From positions 19,427 through 83,426 of the forward strand of contig NZ_JASGBQ010000009.1 in the NCBI RefSeq assembly GCF_030053595.1: 64,000 nucleotides of DNA, given 5' to 3'. Positions 35,958 through 44,215 of the stretch are shown here, in pieces (position 1 is the stretch's first letter; every line of letters starts with the position of its first letter). Made by a program: the position numbers and the translations under genes. Source of the stretch: Fusibacillus kribbianus (lineage in GTDB: Bacteria > Bacillota > Clostridia > Lachnospirales > Lachnospiraceae). The notes below the pieces were generated by a model that worked only from the letters and a program-made list of their open reading frames with translations, was not told the DNA's origin and did not search any database.

Positions 35958-36344
35958 TTAGCTCTCTACAACCTCAAGAACATCTGCAGGACATGCCTTT
36001 GCACAGATACCGCAGGCGATGCACTTGGTAGGGTTGGAAGCACCGGCAGGCATTACCATCACGTGCATAGGACATGCCTCCACACATTTGCCGCAGCCTA
36101 CGCAGGCCTTCTTATCGATCACATATGTACCCTTTGCGTTCTGCTTGATGGCTCCGTGCTCACAGGTTCTCGCGCACTTCCCGCACTGGATGCAGGTAGC
36201 AGGCTTTACAACGCCATTCTTCTCACCGATCCTGATGCAGGATTTGTCCGGATCAAACTCCTTGTAGAATGCCTCAGAACATGCAATTACACAGCCAAGA
36301 CAAGCCATGCACTCTGCGCCCTTTTTCACTGTCAGCTTTTTCAT
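35958..36344 (-). CDS. Small polyferredoxin with four [4Fe-4S] motifs
   Basis: 128 residues. Four CxxCxxCxxxC motifs are seen: CMACLGCVIAC, CIQCGKCARTC, CVGCGKCVEAC and CIACGICAKAC, giving 16 Cys, enough for four [4Fe-4S] clusters. This matches HycB/CooF-like electron-transfer subunits, but no partner oxidoreductase is adjacent. ATAGGAGG precedes the ATG at 36344. Monocistronic with its own promoter and a 110-nt leader. Confidence 0.9.
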   Translation of the reverse strand: MKKLTVKKGAECMACLGCVIACSEAFYKEFDPDKSCIRIGEKNGVVKPATCIQCGKCARTCEHGAIKQNAKGTYVIDKKACVGCGKCVEACPMHVMVMPAGASNPTKCIACGICAKACPADVLEVVES

Positions 36345-36455
36345 GAAATTTCCTCCTATCACATTTTCATTTGTTTCATATTCTTTTTTCATTACACTTC
36401 CGTACCTGCCCGCAGGACATAGATCGAGAACCGCCCCGGGCATAGTTGTAAATAC

Positions 36456-36484
36456 ACTATACCATATTGTTTAAAAGATAACAA
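36456..36484 (-). promoter_or_regulatory. Promoter of the polyferredoxin gene
   Basis: TTGTTA and TATAGT with a 17-bp spacer, about 112 bp before the ATG. Confidence 0.75.
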
Positions 36485-36696
36485 GGAATATTTTCTCTTC
36501 TGCCTCTATCCTTAAAACTCTCTCTGTTCCACCAACACTCTATAGCAGTCCATCCAAAATAATGTGAGTCGCTACCGCCGCAATCTCACTTTTCCGCCTT
36601 GCGGCGGTATTCCGCAGTCTATCCTGCGGATCCATGCCTTTTACTAATTTATTCTCATCGCCACTCCAAAATCCACTGCATCCGACGGCAGGCTTC
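36485..36696. other. Non-coding interval between rsmI and ferredoxin promoter
   Basis: It holds two short GC hairpins in tandem (CCGCCTTGCGGCGG near 36595 and CCGCAGTCTATCCTGCGG near 36613) followed by AT-rich DNA. Neither has a T-run, so they may limit 3' decay of the rsmI transcript. No reading frame. Confidence 0.45.
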
Positions 36697-37533
36697 TCAC
36701 AGCAGCCCCTGATACACATCCCGCTTTGAAATCCCTCTGTCCTTGGCAACCATCCGCATGGCCTCTTTTTTGTCAATACCCTGCCTCAGATAATGGTTCA
36801 TATGCTCGGAAAGGGTCATGGCCTCCCAGGCCTTAAAGCCCTCCTCCTTAAGCTCCTGCCTGCTTTTTCCCTCAATGACAAGCACCTGCTCTCCCCGGGG
36901 CACCTCTGCCTGGAACCGGCTCACAGCCTCAGAAAGAGTCATCTGAAACACCTGCTCATAAGTCTTCGTCAGCTCCTTACAGATGGAGATCCTGCGGTTT
37001 CCCAGAGCCCCGTATAACTCCTCCAGGGTCTTTAACAGGTGATGGGGCGCTTCGTAGACGATTATAGTCCGCGTCTCATTTTTAAGCTCCTCCAGGATCT
37101 CCCTCCGTTCCTTTTTATCTGCCGGGAGGAATGCCTCAAAGCAGAATCTCCTGGTGGGAAGCCCGGAAATCGTCAGAGCCGTCACACAGGCCGCCGGCCC
37201 CGGAAGGGAGGTCAGAGGGATCCCCGCCTCATAACACTGGCGCACCAGCTCCTCCCCGGGATCTGAGATCGCCGGAGTCCCCGCGTCGGTCACCAGTGCC
37301 ACGGATACTCCCGCCTCCATCTGCTCCACCAGATACCTGGCCTTATCCACCTTGTTGTATTCGTGATAGCTGGTCATAGGCGTCCTGATATCAAAATGAT
37401 TCAACAGCTTAATGGTGTTTCTCGTATCCTCCGCTGCGATCAGATCCACCTCTTTTAAGGTGCGCAGCACCCGCAGCGTAATATCCTCCAGATTCCCGAT
37501 GGGCGTCGCACAAATGTAAAGCTGACCTGCCAT
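36697..37533 (-). CDS. rsmI: 16S rRNA (cytidine1402-2'-O)-methyltransferase
   Basis: 278 residues of the tetrapyrrole-methylase fold. The N-terminal ATPIGNLEDITLRVL and LIAAEDTR, the central VTDAGTPAISDPG and LPGPAACVTAL are hallmarks of RsmI (YabC/YraL), which methylates C1402 in the decoding centre. The C-terminal 50 residues, predicted HTH-like, fit the family. It follows trmN6 as in the yabB-yazA-yabC order of Bacillus, without yazA. Confidence 0.94.
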   Translation of the reverse strand: MAGQLYICATPIGNLEDITLRVLRTLKEVDLIAAEDTRNTIKLLNHFDIRTPMTSYHEYNKVDKARYLVEQMEAGVSVALVTDAGTPAISDPGEELVRQCYEAGIPLTSLPGPAACVTALTISGLPTRRFCFEAFLPADKKERREILEELKNETRTIIVYEAPHHLLKTLEELYGALGNRRISICKELTKTYEQVFQMTLSEAVSRFQAEVPRGEQVLVIEGKSRQELKEEGFKAWEAMTLSEHMNHYLRQGIDKKEAMRMVAKDRGISKRDVYQGLL

Positions 37534-37581
37534 GGTCCCATGACCTTCCTTTCTCAGATTTCCCACTTAAAATCGTACCGC

Positions 37582-38322
37582 TCAATACCCGTATATCTCA
37601 TAAATTTCCTTTGTATAAACGCCCGGATGCTCGTAGACGATGACAGGAGCCTCCACCCGCATCTGGGGACGCCCGCCCCGAAAAGCCTCCACAAGCACCA
37701 TGTTCGCCTCCTCATGGACGAAAGGATGGACAAATTTCATCCGTTTGGGCTCCAGCTTATACTTTCGCATGGTCTCAAAAAGCTCCGTCAGACGGTGGGG
37801 TCGGTGGACCAGATAAAACCGTCCTCCGGGCACCAGAAGCGCCGCCGCCTCCCTGGCCACGTCGTCAAAGGTACACAGAAGCTCATGGCGGGCAATGGCC
37901 TTGGGCTCCTCCGGATTTTTGAGTCCGTGATTCTGATTCATATAAGGCGGATTGCAGGTAACCACATCAAAAGAAGCCTTTCCGAAAATCTTCGAGGCCT
38001 CCTTTAAATCTCCCGCCACAATGGTAATTTTGTCTTCCAGACCATTGAGCGCCACACTGCGCCCGGCCATGTCCGCCATATCCTCCTGGATCTCCAGTCC
38101 GGTAAAATGCTCCCCCTCCGTTTTGGCTTCCATGAGAATGGGAATGATGCCGGTGCCGGTCCCAAGATCCAGCACCCTCTCTCCCTTTCCGGCCCTTGCA
38201 AAGCCGGACAGAAGCACCGCGTCCATGCCGAAGCAGAATTTTTTCTCATTTTGAATGATCCGGTAACCGTTCCGCTCCAGATCATCGATGCGTTCGTGTT
38301 CTAAAATCTCAATTTGCGCCAA
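37582..38322 (-). CDS. trmN6: tRNA1(Val) (adenine37-N6)-methyltransferase
   Basis: 246 residues with a class I SAM methyltransferase fold: VLDLGTGTGIIPILM for SAM and the catalytic CNPPYMNQNHG. This corresponds to TrmN6 (YfiC/YabB), which makes m6A37 in tRNA1-Val. The start is taken as the TTG at 38322, with AAGGAAAG upstream and a 14-bp overlap with ricT; a longer in-frame extension upstream lies inside ricT and is not protein-like. Confidence 0.88.
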   Translation of the reverse strand: MAQIEILEHERIDDLERNGYRIIQNEKKFCFGMDAVLLSGFARAGKGERVLDLGTGTGIIPILMEAKTEGEHFTGLEIQEDMADMAGRSVALNGLEDKITIVAGDLKEASKIFGKASFDVVTCNPPYMNQNHGLKNPEEPKAIARHELLCTFDDVAREAAALLVPGGRFYLVHRPHRLTELFETMRKYKLEPKRMKFVHPFVHEEANMVLVEAFRGGRPQMRVEAPVIVYEHPGVYTKEIYEIYGY

Positions 38323-39229
38323 GCTTTGACTTTCCTTCCTTTTTCTCCAGAGCCTCCAGCTTCTTAAGCTCCTGCTCCTCCTTCTTGTCCAGCTTTTCCT
38401 TATCCTTCTTTTTGCGGGGGCGGAAACGGAGCTGCTCCGCTTTATACTCCCGGATATCCTTCTCGTCGTTGTCCAGGAATACAATGACCTTCACCATCTG
38501 GCGAAGCACATTGACGCTGGCAACCTCGCCCTTCAGGCCGTCATCGGTGGTCACATGATCCCCCACGTTGGGAAGCTTGCTGTTGAGATAACGGTAGGTC
38601 TCCTCTTCATTCTTCAGACAGCACATGAGCCTGCCGCAGGTGCCGGAGATCTTGGTCGGGTTCAGGGAAAGATTCTGTTCCTTGGCCATCTTGATGGACA
38701 CGGGGATAAACTCCGACAGATACGAATGGCAGCAGAGGGCTCTTCCGCAGATCCCCACTCCGCCCAGAATCTTTGTCTCATCCCGGACACCGATCTGACG
38801 CAGCTCGATCCTTGTCTTGAACACCGAGGCCAGATCCTTCACCAGCTCGCGGAAATCGATACGCCCGTCAGCCGTGAAATAAAACAGCACCTTATTGTTG
38901 TCAAAGGTGTATTCCGCGTCGATGAGCTTCATCTCGAGATTGTGCTTTTCGATCTTCTTCTGGCAGATCTTAAAGGCTTCCCGCTCTTTTTTCCTGTTCT
39001 TTTCCTCTATGGCATCGTCCTCTTTCGTTGCGATTCGGAGCACCGGCTTTAAGGGCTGAACGACCTTGTCGTCCTCCACCTCTTTTTCTCCCATTACCAC
39101 ATAGCCGTATTCCACGCCTCTGGCGGTCTCCACAATGACGTTCTGTCCCTTTTTGATCTTCAGATCGCTGGGAGCAAAAAAATATATTTTACCTGCCGTG
39201 CGGAACCGCACGCCTATTACCTTCGTCAT
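38309..39229 (-). CDS. ricT: PSP1-domain protein RicT (YaaT)
   Basis: 306 residues of the YaaT/RicT family. The PSP1 domain is marked by CGRALCCHSYLSEF and KISGTCGRLMCCLKNEEETY; the Cys residues fit the [4Fe-4S] ligand role described for the RicA-RicF-RicT complex in Bacillus, which helps RNase Y mature mRNAs and supports sporulation. The C-terminal tail is a Lys/Glu-rich helix. It overlaps holB by 4 bp and trmN6 by 14 bp. Confidence 0.94.
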   Translation of the reverse strand: MTKVIGVRFRTAGKIYFFAPSDLKIKKGQNVIVETARGVEYGYVVMGEKEVEDDKVVQPLKPVLRIATKEDDAIEEKNRKKEREAFKICQKKIEKHNLEMKLIDAEYTFDNNKVLFYFTADGRIDFRELVKDLASVFKTRIELRQIGVRDETKILGGVGICGRALCCHSYLSEFIPVSIKMAKEQNLSLNPTKISGTCGRLMCCLKNEEETYRYLNSKLPNVGDHVTTDDGLKGEVASVNVLRQMVKVIVFLDNDEKDIREYKAEQLRFRPRKKKDKEKLDKKEEQELKKLEALEKKEGKSKLGAN

Positions 39230-40221
39230 ACAATATTCTCCTTCATTACCAGAAGCATGAGCTCCATGGCCAGTTCAAAATTCACATTGGCATCCAGCCG
39301 CACCTTGACCTTGTCGATGGCCTTCAGGATCTTCTCGATCCCGTCAAAGGAGCTGTGGTCTGCAATCTTCCTGATATATTTATATTCATCCTTAAAAATG
39401 AACAGCGAAGTATCCTTCGTAGCCTTGAACATCAGAATATCCCGGAACCAGAGCTGCATAAAATCCAGGCAGTCGTTAATATTCAGATTGGCTTCCTTCA
39501 TCTCCTTGAGGGCTGCCGCCATTTCATAGACCGGCATATCCATCACATGCTTCAGAAGATGAAGAACGATCTCCTGCATCTGCACAAATTCCTCTGAGCC
39601 GGAAAGGGCAATGGCCCGCCCCAGGTTTCCCCTTGCAAAAGCGGTACAGACATCCGCCTGATGGTCGGACACCTTCTCATGGTCCTTCAGATACCCCTTG
39701 ATGACATGGTCATAGAGAGGCTTCAGCTTGAGGATCGTACATCTGGAAAGAACCGTCGGCAGAAATCCCTCCGCATTTGTGGTCAGGAAAAATAACACCG
39801 CGTATTCCGGCGGCTCCTCAATGGTTTTTAACAGAGCATTCTGTGCCTGTGCCGTCAAAAGCTCCGCCTGATCCACGATATAGATCTTGTAGGGGCTGCT
39901 GTAAGGCTTAATGGTCACATCGTTGATGATCTGCTCCCGCACATCGTCCACGCCGATGCTGCCGGGCTTCTCATGGCGCACATAGACCACATCGGGATGA
40001 TTTCCGCTCAGAAACTGGCGGCAGGAATGGCACACGCCGCAGGGCTCCGCCGTGCCGCTCTCACACTGAAGAGCCATGGCAAAGGCATTTGCCAGGGTCT
40101 TTCTTCCCATGCCGGCCTCGCCGGTCAGTATATACGCATGGGACACCTGACGACGCTCCAATGCATTCTTAAAATATTCTTTTATCTGCTCGTGGCCTAA
40201 AATATCCTCAAATCTCAACAT
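39226..40221 (-). CDS. holB: DNA polymerase III subunit delta'
   Basis: 331 residues of the clamp-loader AAA+ family. The P-loop is present in a modified form (GEAGMGRKT) and the four-Cys zinc module is seen as CGVCHSCRQF preceded by CESGTAEP. DQAELLTAQAQNALLKTIEEPP follows in part as the Walker B/SRC-like region. It is part of the clamp loader at the replication fork. Neighbourhood (ricT downstream) agrees with Bacillus. Confidence 0.93.
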   Translation of the reverse strand: MLRFEDILGHEQIKEYFKNALERRQVSHAYILTGEAGMGRKTLANAFAMALQCESGTAEPCGVCHSCRQFLSGNHPDVVYVRHEKPGSIGVDDVREQIINDVTIKPYSSPYKIYIVDQAELLTAQAQNALLKTIEEPPEYAVLFFLTTNAEGFLPTVLSRCTILKLKPLYDHVIKGYLKDHEKVSDHQADVCTAFARGNLGRAIALSGSEEFVQMQEIVLHLLKHVMDMPVYEMAAALKEMKEANLNINDCLDFMQLWFRDILMFKATKDTSLFIFKDEYKYIRKIADHSSFDGIEKILKAIDKVKVRLDANVNFELAMELMLLVMKENIV

Positions 40222-40247
40222 CCTGTACGCCCCCTTTGTGTTCTTCC

Positions 40248-40862
40248 TCAGTATAACATACTTTCCTTCTGCTTTTCAAGAATAACAGCCTTTATCTCTT
40301 CCACACAGGATGCAATTTCCACATTTTCAAACACCCGGTCAATTCCCAGCCGTTTAAGATTCTCCTCCCGGAAATCCTCGCTGTCCGCAAGGAATCTGCG
40401 GCAAAGCTCCGCATAATGGGGTTCAGCCTGAAGCTGCTCCCGTCTCACTGCCCGAAGAAGACGTTCTCCGTCCTCCACCTCAATATAAAGAGGCACCATG
40501 ATCCTCTGCCCGCGCGCCTCAAAATATTCCTTCACCGTCTCGTAGGACTCCAGGGTCCCGATCATCAGATAACTGTGAGAGGCGAGATCGATCTGTCCGT
40601 CATCCAGGGTAAAATAACTCCAGGGTCCAAAAACCGTATCGTAGGTCCTGCACTCAATGACCCGGCCCTCCGCCTTCTTCCCCGCAAGGAACCCGGCATC
40701 CCGGAAAAAATATTCCCGGCCTTCCTCCTCACCGCTGCGCATGGGCCTTGTGGTATACATGGTAACTGTTTTAAGCGCCAGCTCCTGATCGGCTGCCAGC
40801 ATACGAAAAATGCTGTCCTTGCCGGACGCACTCTTTCCCATAATGTAAAAGATCCTGCCCAA
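40248..40862 (-). CDS. Guanylate kinase-like nucleoside monophosphate kinase
   Basis: 204 residues. The P-loop IMGKSASGKDS and the GMP-site motifs TTRPMRSGEEEGREYFF are clear, so it belongs to the guanylate kinase family, but it is distant from the housekeeping Gmk. The first beta-strand requires the TTG at 40862, which has AGGAGG seven bases upstream. The SD lies in the palindrome AAGGAGGTGCCTCCTT. It holds the place of tmk in the Bacillus yaaO-tmk-holB cluster, next to the decarboxylase-like gene. Confidence 0.82.
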   Translation of the reverse strand: MGRIFYIMGKSASGKDSIFRMLAADQELALKTVTMYTTRPMRSGEEEGREYFFRDAGFLAGKKAEGRVIECRTYDTVFGPWSYFTLDDGQIDLASHSYLMIGTLESYETVKEYFEARGQRIMVPLYIEVEDGERLLRAVRREQLQAEPHYAELCRRFLADSEDFREENLKRLGIDRVFENVEIASCVEEIKAVILEKQKESMLY

Positions 40863-40880
40863 GGAGGCACCTCCTTCTTT
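40855..40880 (-). promoter_or_regulatory. Palindromic Shine-Dalgarno at the TTG start of the kinase gene
   Basis: On the minus strand AAGGAGG and CCTCCTT flank TG and run into the TTG start codon. Pairing would hide the ribosome site and part of the start, so initiation could be controlled by RNA folding. Confidence 0.45.
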
Positions 40881-40891
40881 ATGTTCCTCTG

Positions 40892-42334
40892 TCAGTTGTC
40901 TGACAAATGCTCCTCTTCCACCGTCAAAAGCCGGTCTCCATCGGGGCTTTCCGGTCCGAGAATGGAAAGTCCGTGGTTCCGGTATGCAGAAAGCACCGAA
41001 AGTACCTCCCCGGTGATCCGCTCTCCCGGCGCCAGAACCGGGATCCCCGGGGGATAAATATAAGCAAATTCTCCGGAGATTCTTCCCTCACATTCTGCAA
41101 TGTCCAGGGAACACAGGCTGCTTTCCATGGCCGCTGCCGGTGTCAGGACCACCTGAGGCTCCGGCAGTGAAACTGCAAAAAGAGCACGGTCCTCCCCGGA
41201 ACGCCGCAGTTCTTCGCAAAAACGGTCCAGGTCCGCCAGTGCCCCAAAAAGGCTTTGAAAAGCTTCCTCCTCATCGGCCACCGACGTCATCAGGATCACA
41301 TACGTCTCCGTGCACATTTCCGGCTGAATGCGGTACTGGGTCCGCAGCCTGCCATAGAGCTCCGGTCCCGCAAGCCCATCGGCACGGATCACCAGCTTGG
41401 ACGGATCCAGACAAAAAGCTCCTGCCTCCCTGTCCGAAAAAAGCCGGATATGAGACAGGCCTTTGATCTTATTCCTCAAGCCGCCAAGCGCTTCCTCATA
41501 AACCGCCATGGCCCGCTGGCCCTCTTCTCCCGCCATATAGGAAATGCAGGAATCTATGGACGCCAGAAAAACATAAGAGGGACTGGAGCTTTGATACACC
41601 TGCAGATACCATTCCAGGCGCTTCTCATCCACAAACTCTGATTTTTTATGAAGAACCGCCGTCTGAGTCAGGGACGGCAGTGTTTTGTGAAGGCTTTCAA
41701 TAACAAGATCCGCCCCCATCGAGAGCGCAGACGCCGGAAATGATCCGCGCCCAAACTGAAAATGCGCCCCGTGGGCCGCATCAATGATCACCGGAATCCC
41801 GTACCTGTGGACGATCCGGCAGACTGCTTCCACATCCGAACAGATCCCCTCGTAGGTGGGAGAGGTCAGAAGCACCGCTTTGCTATCCGGATTTTTAAGA
41901 AGAAGCTCCTCCACAAGCTCAGGAGACACCGGACCGCTCATTCCCCACTGAGGAACGCCGTCCGGACAGAGATAGACCGGCACAAGACCGCGCAAAATCA
42001 GGCCATGGTACACTGACTTGTGGCAGTTTCTGGCCACAAGGATCTTTCCGCCTGCCGGCACACAGGCCGATATGGCCGCCAGAAGCCCGCAACTGCTGCC
42101 GTTTACCAGAAAATAGCTTTTTTCCGATCCGTAAACTGCTGCCGCCTGCTCCATGGACTCCTTCAGGATCCCTTCCGGATGATGAAGATTGTCAAAGCCG
42201 TCTATTTCCGTAATATCAAAGGAATAAGGATTTTCAAAAGAAAACCGCTCCCCTTTTCGTTTATGGCCCGGCATATGGAACGGAATATCCTCTCCGTTCC
42301 CATATGCCTTAAGCCTCTCATATAAATTCGCCAT
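40892..42334 (-). CDS. Orn/Lys/Arg decarboxylase-family PLP enzyme
   Basis: 480 residues. FHMPGHKRKG is the family N-terminal signature, and the PLP lysine lies in VIESLHKTLPSLTQ (near residue 225) after VIIDAAHGAHF. The family covers arginine, lysine and ornithine decarboxylases of Gram-positive bacteria (SpeA/YaaO/CadA types). The actual substrate cannot be read from sequence. As in Bacillus, it precedes a nucleotide kinase and holB. Confidence 0.88.
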   Translation of the reverse strand: MANLYERLKAYGNGEDIPFHMPGHKRKGERFSFENPYSFDITEIDGFDNLHHPEGILKESMEQAAAVYGSEKSYFLVNGSSCGLLAAISACVPAGGKILVARNCHKSVYHGLILRGLVPVYLCPDGVPQWGMSGPVSPELVEELLLKNPDSKAVLLTSPTYEGICSDVEAVCRIVHRYGIPVIIDAAHGAHFQFGRGSFPASALSMGADLVIESLHKTLPSLTQTAVLHKKSEFVDEKRLEWYLQVYQSSSPSYVFLASIDSCISYMAGEEGQRAMAVYEEALGGLRNKIKGLSHIRLFSDREAGAFCLDPSKLVIRADGLAGPELYGRLRTQYRIQPEMCTETYVILMTSVADEEEAFQSLFGALADLDRFCEELRRSGEDRALFAVSLPEPQVVLTPAAAMESSLCSLDIAECEGRISGEFAYIYPPGIPVLAPGERITGEVLSVLSAYRNHGLSILGPESPDGDRLLTVEEEHLSDN

Positions 42335-42343
42335 GCTGTCCGA

Positions 42344-42757
42344 CTATTCTTTCTCAAGAAGAATTTCTTCCACCAGCCGGGCTGCATCGAGAATACAACC
42401 CTCGCAGGAGCGGAGCGGTTTTTTTGTTTCCACACCCTTTAATTCCGAGCAGACCAGGCTGCCGTTTTTCTTCTTGAACCGTTCCGTGATCTCCCTGGAA
42501 AGCTGATAGGTCTGCGCCTTGCTGACCGGCTTCTCCAGATTTCCGCAGCTGTTTTTCAGCCCTGCCAGAAATACGGCTCCGGAAACGGCTCCGCAGGTTC
42601 CCTCCATGCCTCCCATTCCGGCACCGAAGGCCTCACATGCCTTAAAGGCCGTCGCCTCATCCATACCGAACTGCTCACTATAAGTACAGGCCACCGCCTG
42701 ACAGCAGTTGAAGCCTCTGTCGTGGCGTTCCTTTGTTTCCATCACTTTTGTATTCAT
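42344..42757 (-). CDS. C_GCAxxG_C_C family protein
   Basis: 137 residues. The defining motif is visible as GFNCCQAV, then FGAGMGGMEGTCGAVSGA, KNSCGNL and a C-terminal C...SCEGCI. It is a probable redox or metal protein of unknown function, widespread in anaerobes. It lies between the decarboxylase-like gene and YfcE, overlapping the latter by one base. Confidence 0.85.
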   Translation of the reverse strand: MNTKVMETKERHDRGFNCCQAVACTYSEQFGMDEATAFKACEAFGAGMGGMEGTCGAVSGAVFLAGLKNSCGNLEKPVSKAQTYQLSREITERFKKKNGSLVCSELKGVETKKPLRSCEGCILDAARLVEEILLEKE

Positions 42758-43311
42758 TATGCGTCCTCCCTCAAAGAAAATCTGCGGATTTCTTCCCCTT
42801 CCAGATTCTTAATAGTGAATACACCGTCCTCGTAGATCATATAGCTGTTTTCATTGCCGTTTTTCGGAATGGAAACGGAGCCGGGATTCAGATAAATATG
42901 GCCGCCGCAGTTGTCCATGGCCTGCACGTGGGTGTGGCCGTGGAGAATGATATCGCCCTTTTTGAGGGGAGGCAGATTGCTTTCATTATGGATATGGCCG
43001 TGTGTTGCAAAAATCATCCGGCCGTCCAGATATAAGATCATGTAATCCGCAAGGATCGGGAACTTTAACACCATCTGATCCACCTCTGCATCACAGTTTC
43101 CCCGGACGCAGAGCAGCTCCTCGCGGTTTTCGTTGAGCATGGCAATGACTGCCTTGGGATCATAATCCCGGGGAAGTTCATTCCTCGGACCATGGTAGAG
43201 CAGGTCGCCCAGGAGCAGAAGCTTTTCTGCCTTCTCCTCCCGGTAACAAGCCAGCATTTTTTCACAATAATATGCAGAGCCGTGAATATCGGACGCGATC
43301 ATCAGCTTCAT
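42757..43311 (-). CDS. yfcE: YfcE-type metallophosphodiesterase
   Basis: 184 residues. The five metallophosphoesterase motifs are in order: IASDIHGSA, LLGDLLYHGPR, CVRGNCDAEVD, ATHGHIHNE and LHGHTHVQ. They give a two-metal centre that cleaves small phosphodiesters in the cytosol. Close downstream of mrp (gap of one base) and overlapping the C_GCAxxG_C_C gene. Confidence 0.92.
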   Translation of the reverse strand: MKLMIASDIHGSAYYCEKMLACYREEKAEKLLLLGDLLYHGPRNELPRDYDPKAVIAMLNENREELLCVRGNCDAEVDQMVLKFPILADYMILYLDGRMIFATHGHIHNESNLPPLKKGDIILHGHTHVQAMDNCGGHIYLNPGSVSIPKNGNENSYMIYEDGVFTIKNLEGEEIRRFSLREDA

Positions 43312-43312
43312 T

Positions 43313-44146
43313 TTACCGATCCTCCAACATCATAACGGCGTCGTCCATACAGGAGCCTGCAAATTCCTCAATGCGGCCCTCATCGCAGGCCGCTGCCAGC
43401 GCCGGGTCAATGGGGATCCTTGCCAGTACGGGAAGTCCGTATCTTCCGGCCACCTCATCAATATGGCTTTCGCCGAAGATCTGATAATCCTTTCCGTTGT
43501 CCGGACAATGGAAATAAGACATATTTTCCACCAGACCGGCAACGGGAATCTTCATAAGCTCTGCCATTTTTACTGCCTTTGCCACGATCATGGAGACCAG
43601 CTCCTGGGGTGAGGTCACCACCACAATGGCATCCACCGGCAAAGACTGAAATACAGTAAGGGGCACATCTCCGGTTCCCGGAGGCATATCGATAAACAGA
43701 TAATCCAGATCTCCCCAGATCACATCCGACCAGAACTGCTTCACCGTATTGGCAATCACCGGGCCTCTCCAGACCACCGGATCCGTCTCATTCTGAAGGA
43801 GCAGGTTAATGGAGATGATCGGAACGCCGCCTTCGCTGTATACCGGAAGCATAGCCTCGCCATTGGACATGATCTTGTCCTTCACGCCGAACGCCTTGGG
43901 AATGGAAGGGCCAGTAATATCGGCATCAAGGATGCCGCATTTATACCCCTTTTTGCTCATGGTCACCGCCAGAAGGGAGGTCACCATGGATTTGCCCACG
44001 CCGCCCTTGCCGCTGACTACGCCGATCACCTTCTTTATATGACTCATTGCATGAGGCTTCACGGAAAAATCTGTCTTTGCCTTATCGCAGCCCTCACAGG
44101 AGGATTTTCCGCATGAGGTGCTGGAACATTTCTTTTCTTCTGCCAT
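43313..44146 (-). CDS. Mrp/NBP35 family iron-sulfur cluster carrier ATPase
   Basis: 277 residues. A Cys-rich N-terminus (CSSTSCGKSSCEGC) is followed by the deviant Walker A GVVSGKGGVGKS, switch motif LDADITGPSIPKAFG and the VENMSYFHCP region. This family carries [4Fe-4S] clusters to target proteins. The usual second Cys of the C-terminal CxxC is replaced by Asn (FHCPDNGKDY). The ATG at 44146 follows AGAAGG. Its promoter lies at the edge of the neighbouring insert. Confidence 0.92.
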   Translation of the reverse strand: MAEEKKCSSTSCGKSSCEGCDKAKTDFSVKPHAMSHIKKVIGVVSGKGGVGKSMVTSLLAVTMSKKGYKCGILDADITGPSIPKAFGVKDKIMSNGEAMLPVYSEGGVPIISINLLLQNETDPVVWRGPVIANTVKQFWSDVIWGDLDYLFIDMPPGTGDVPLTVFQSLPVDAIVVVTSPQELVSMIVAKAVKMAELMKIPVAGLVENMSYFHCPDNGKDYQIFGESHIDEVAGRYGLPVLARIPIDPALAAACDEGRIEEFAGSCMDDAVMMLEDR

Positions 44147-44185
44147 TTTATTTCCTTCTTTCTGTATCATTCTTTCATTTGCTCT

Positions 44186-44215
44186 ATTATAGCAGACCTC
44201 CCGGAGGTATTTCAA
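44186..44215 (-). promoter_or_regulatory. mrp promoter with spacer palindrome
   Basis: TTGAAA and TATAAT with an 18-bp spacer, 40 bp before the mrp ATG. The spacer contains ACCTCCGGGAGGT, an odd palindrome that could be a regulator site. The first five bases of the -35 box belong to the left 14-bp repeat that bounds the insert. Confidence 0.75.

Noticed and set aside
37582..38484. The long form of TrmN6 with an Arg/Ser-rich N-terminus
   Set aside because: The extra 54 codons lie inside ricT in another frame and are not protein-like; the TTG at 38322 has a good ribosome site.
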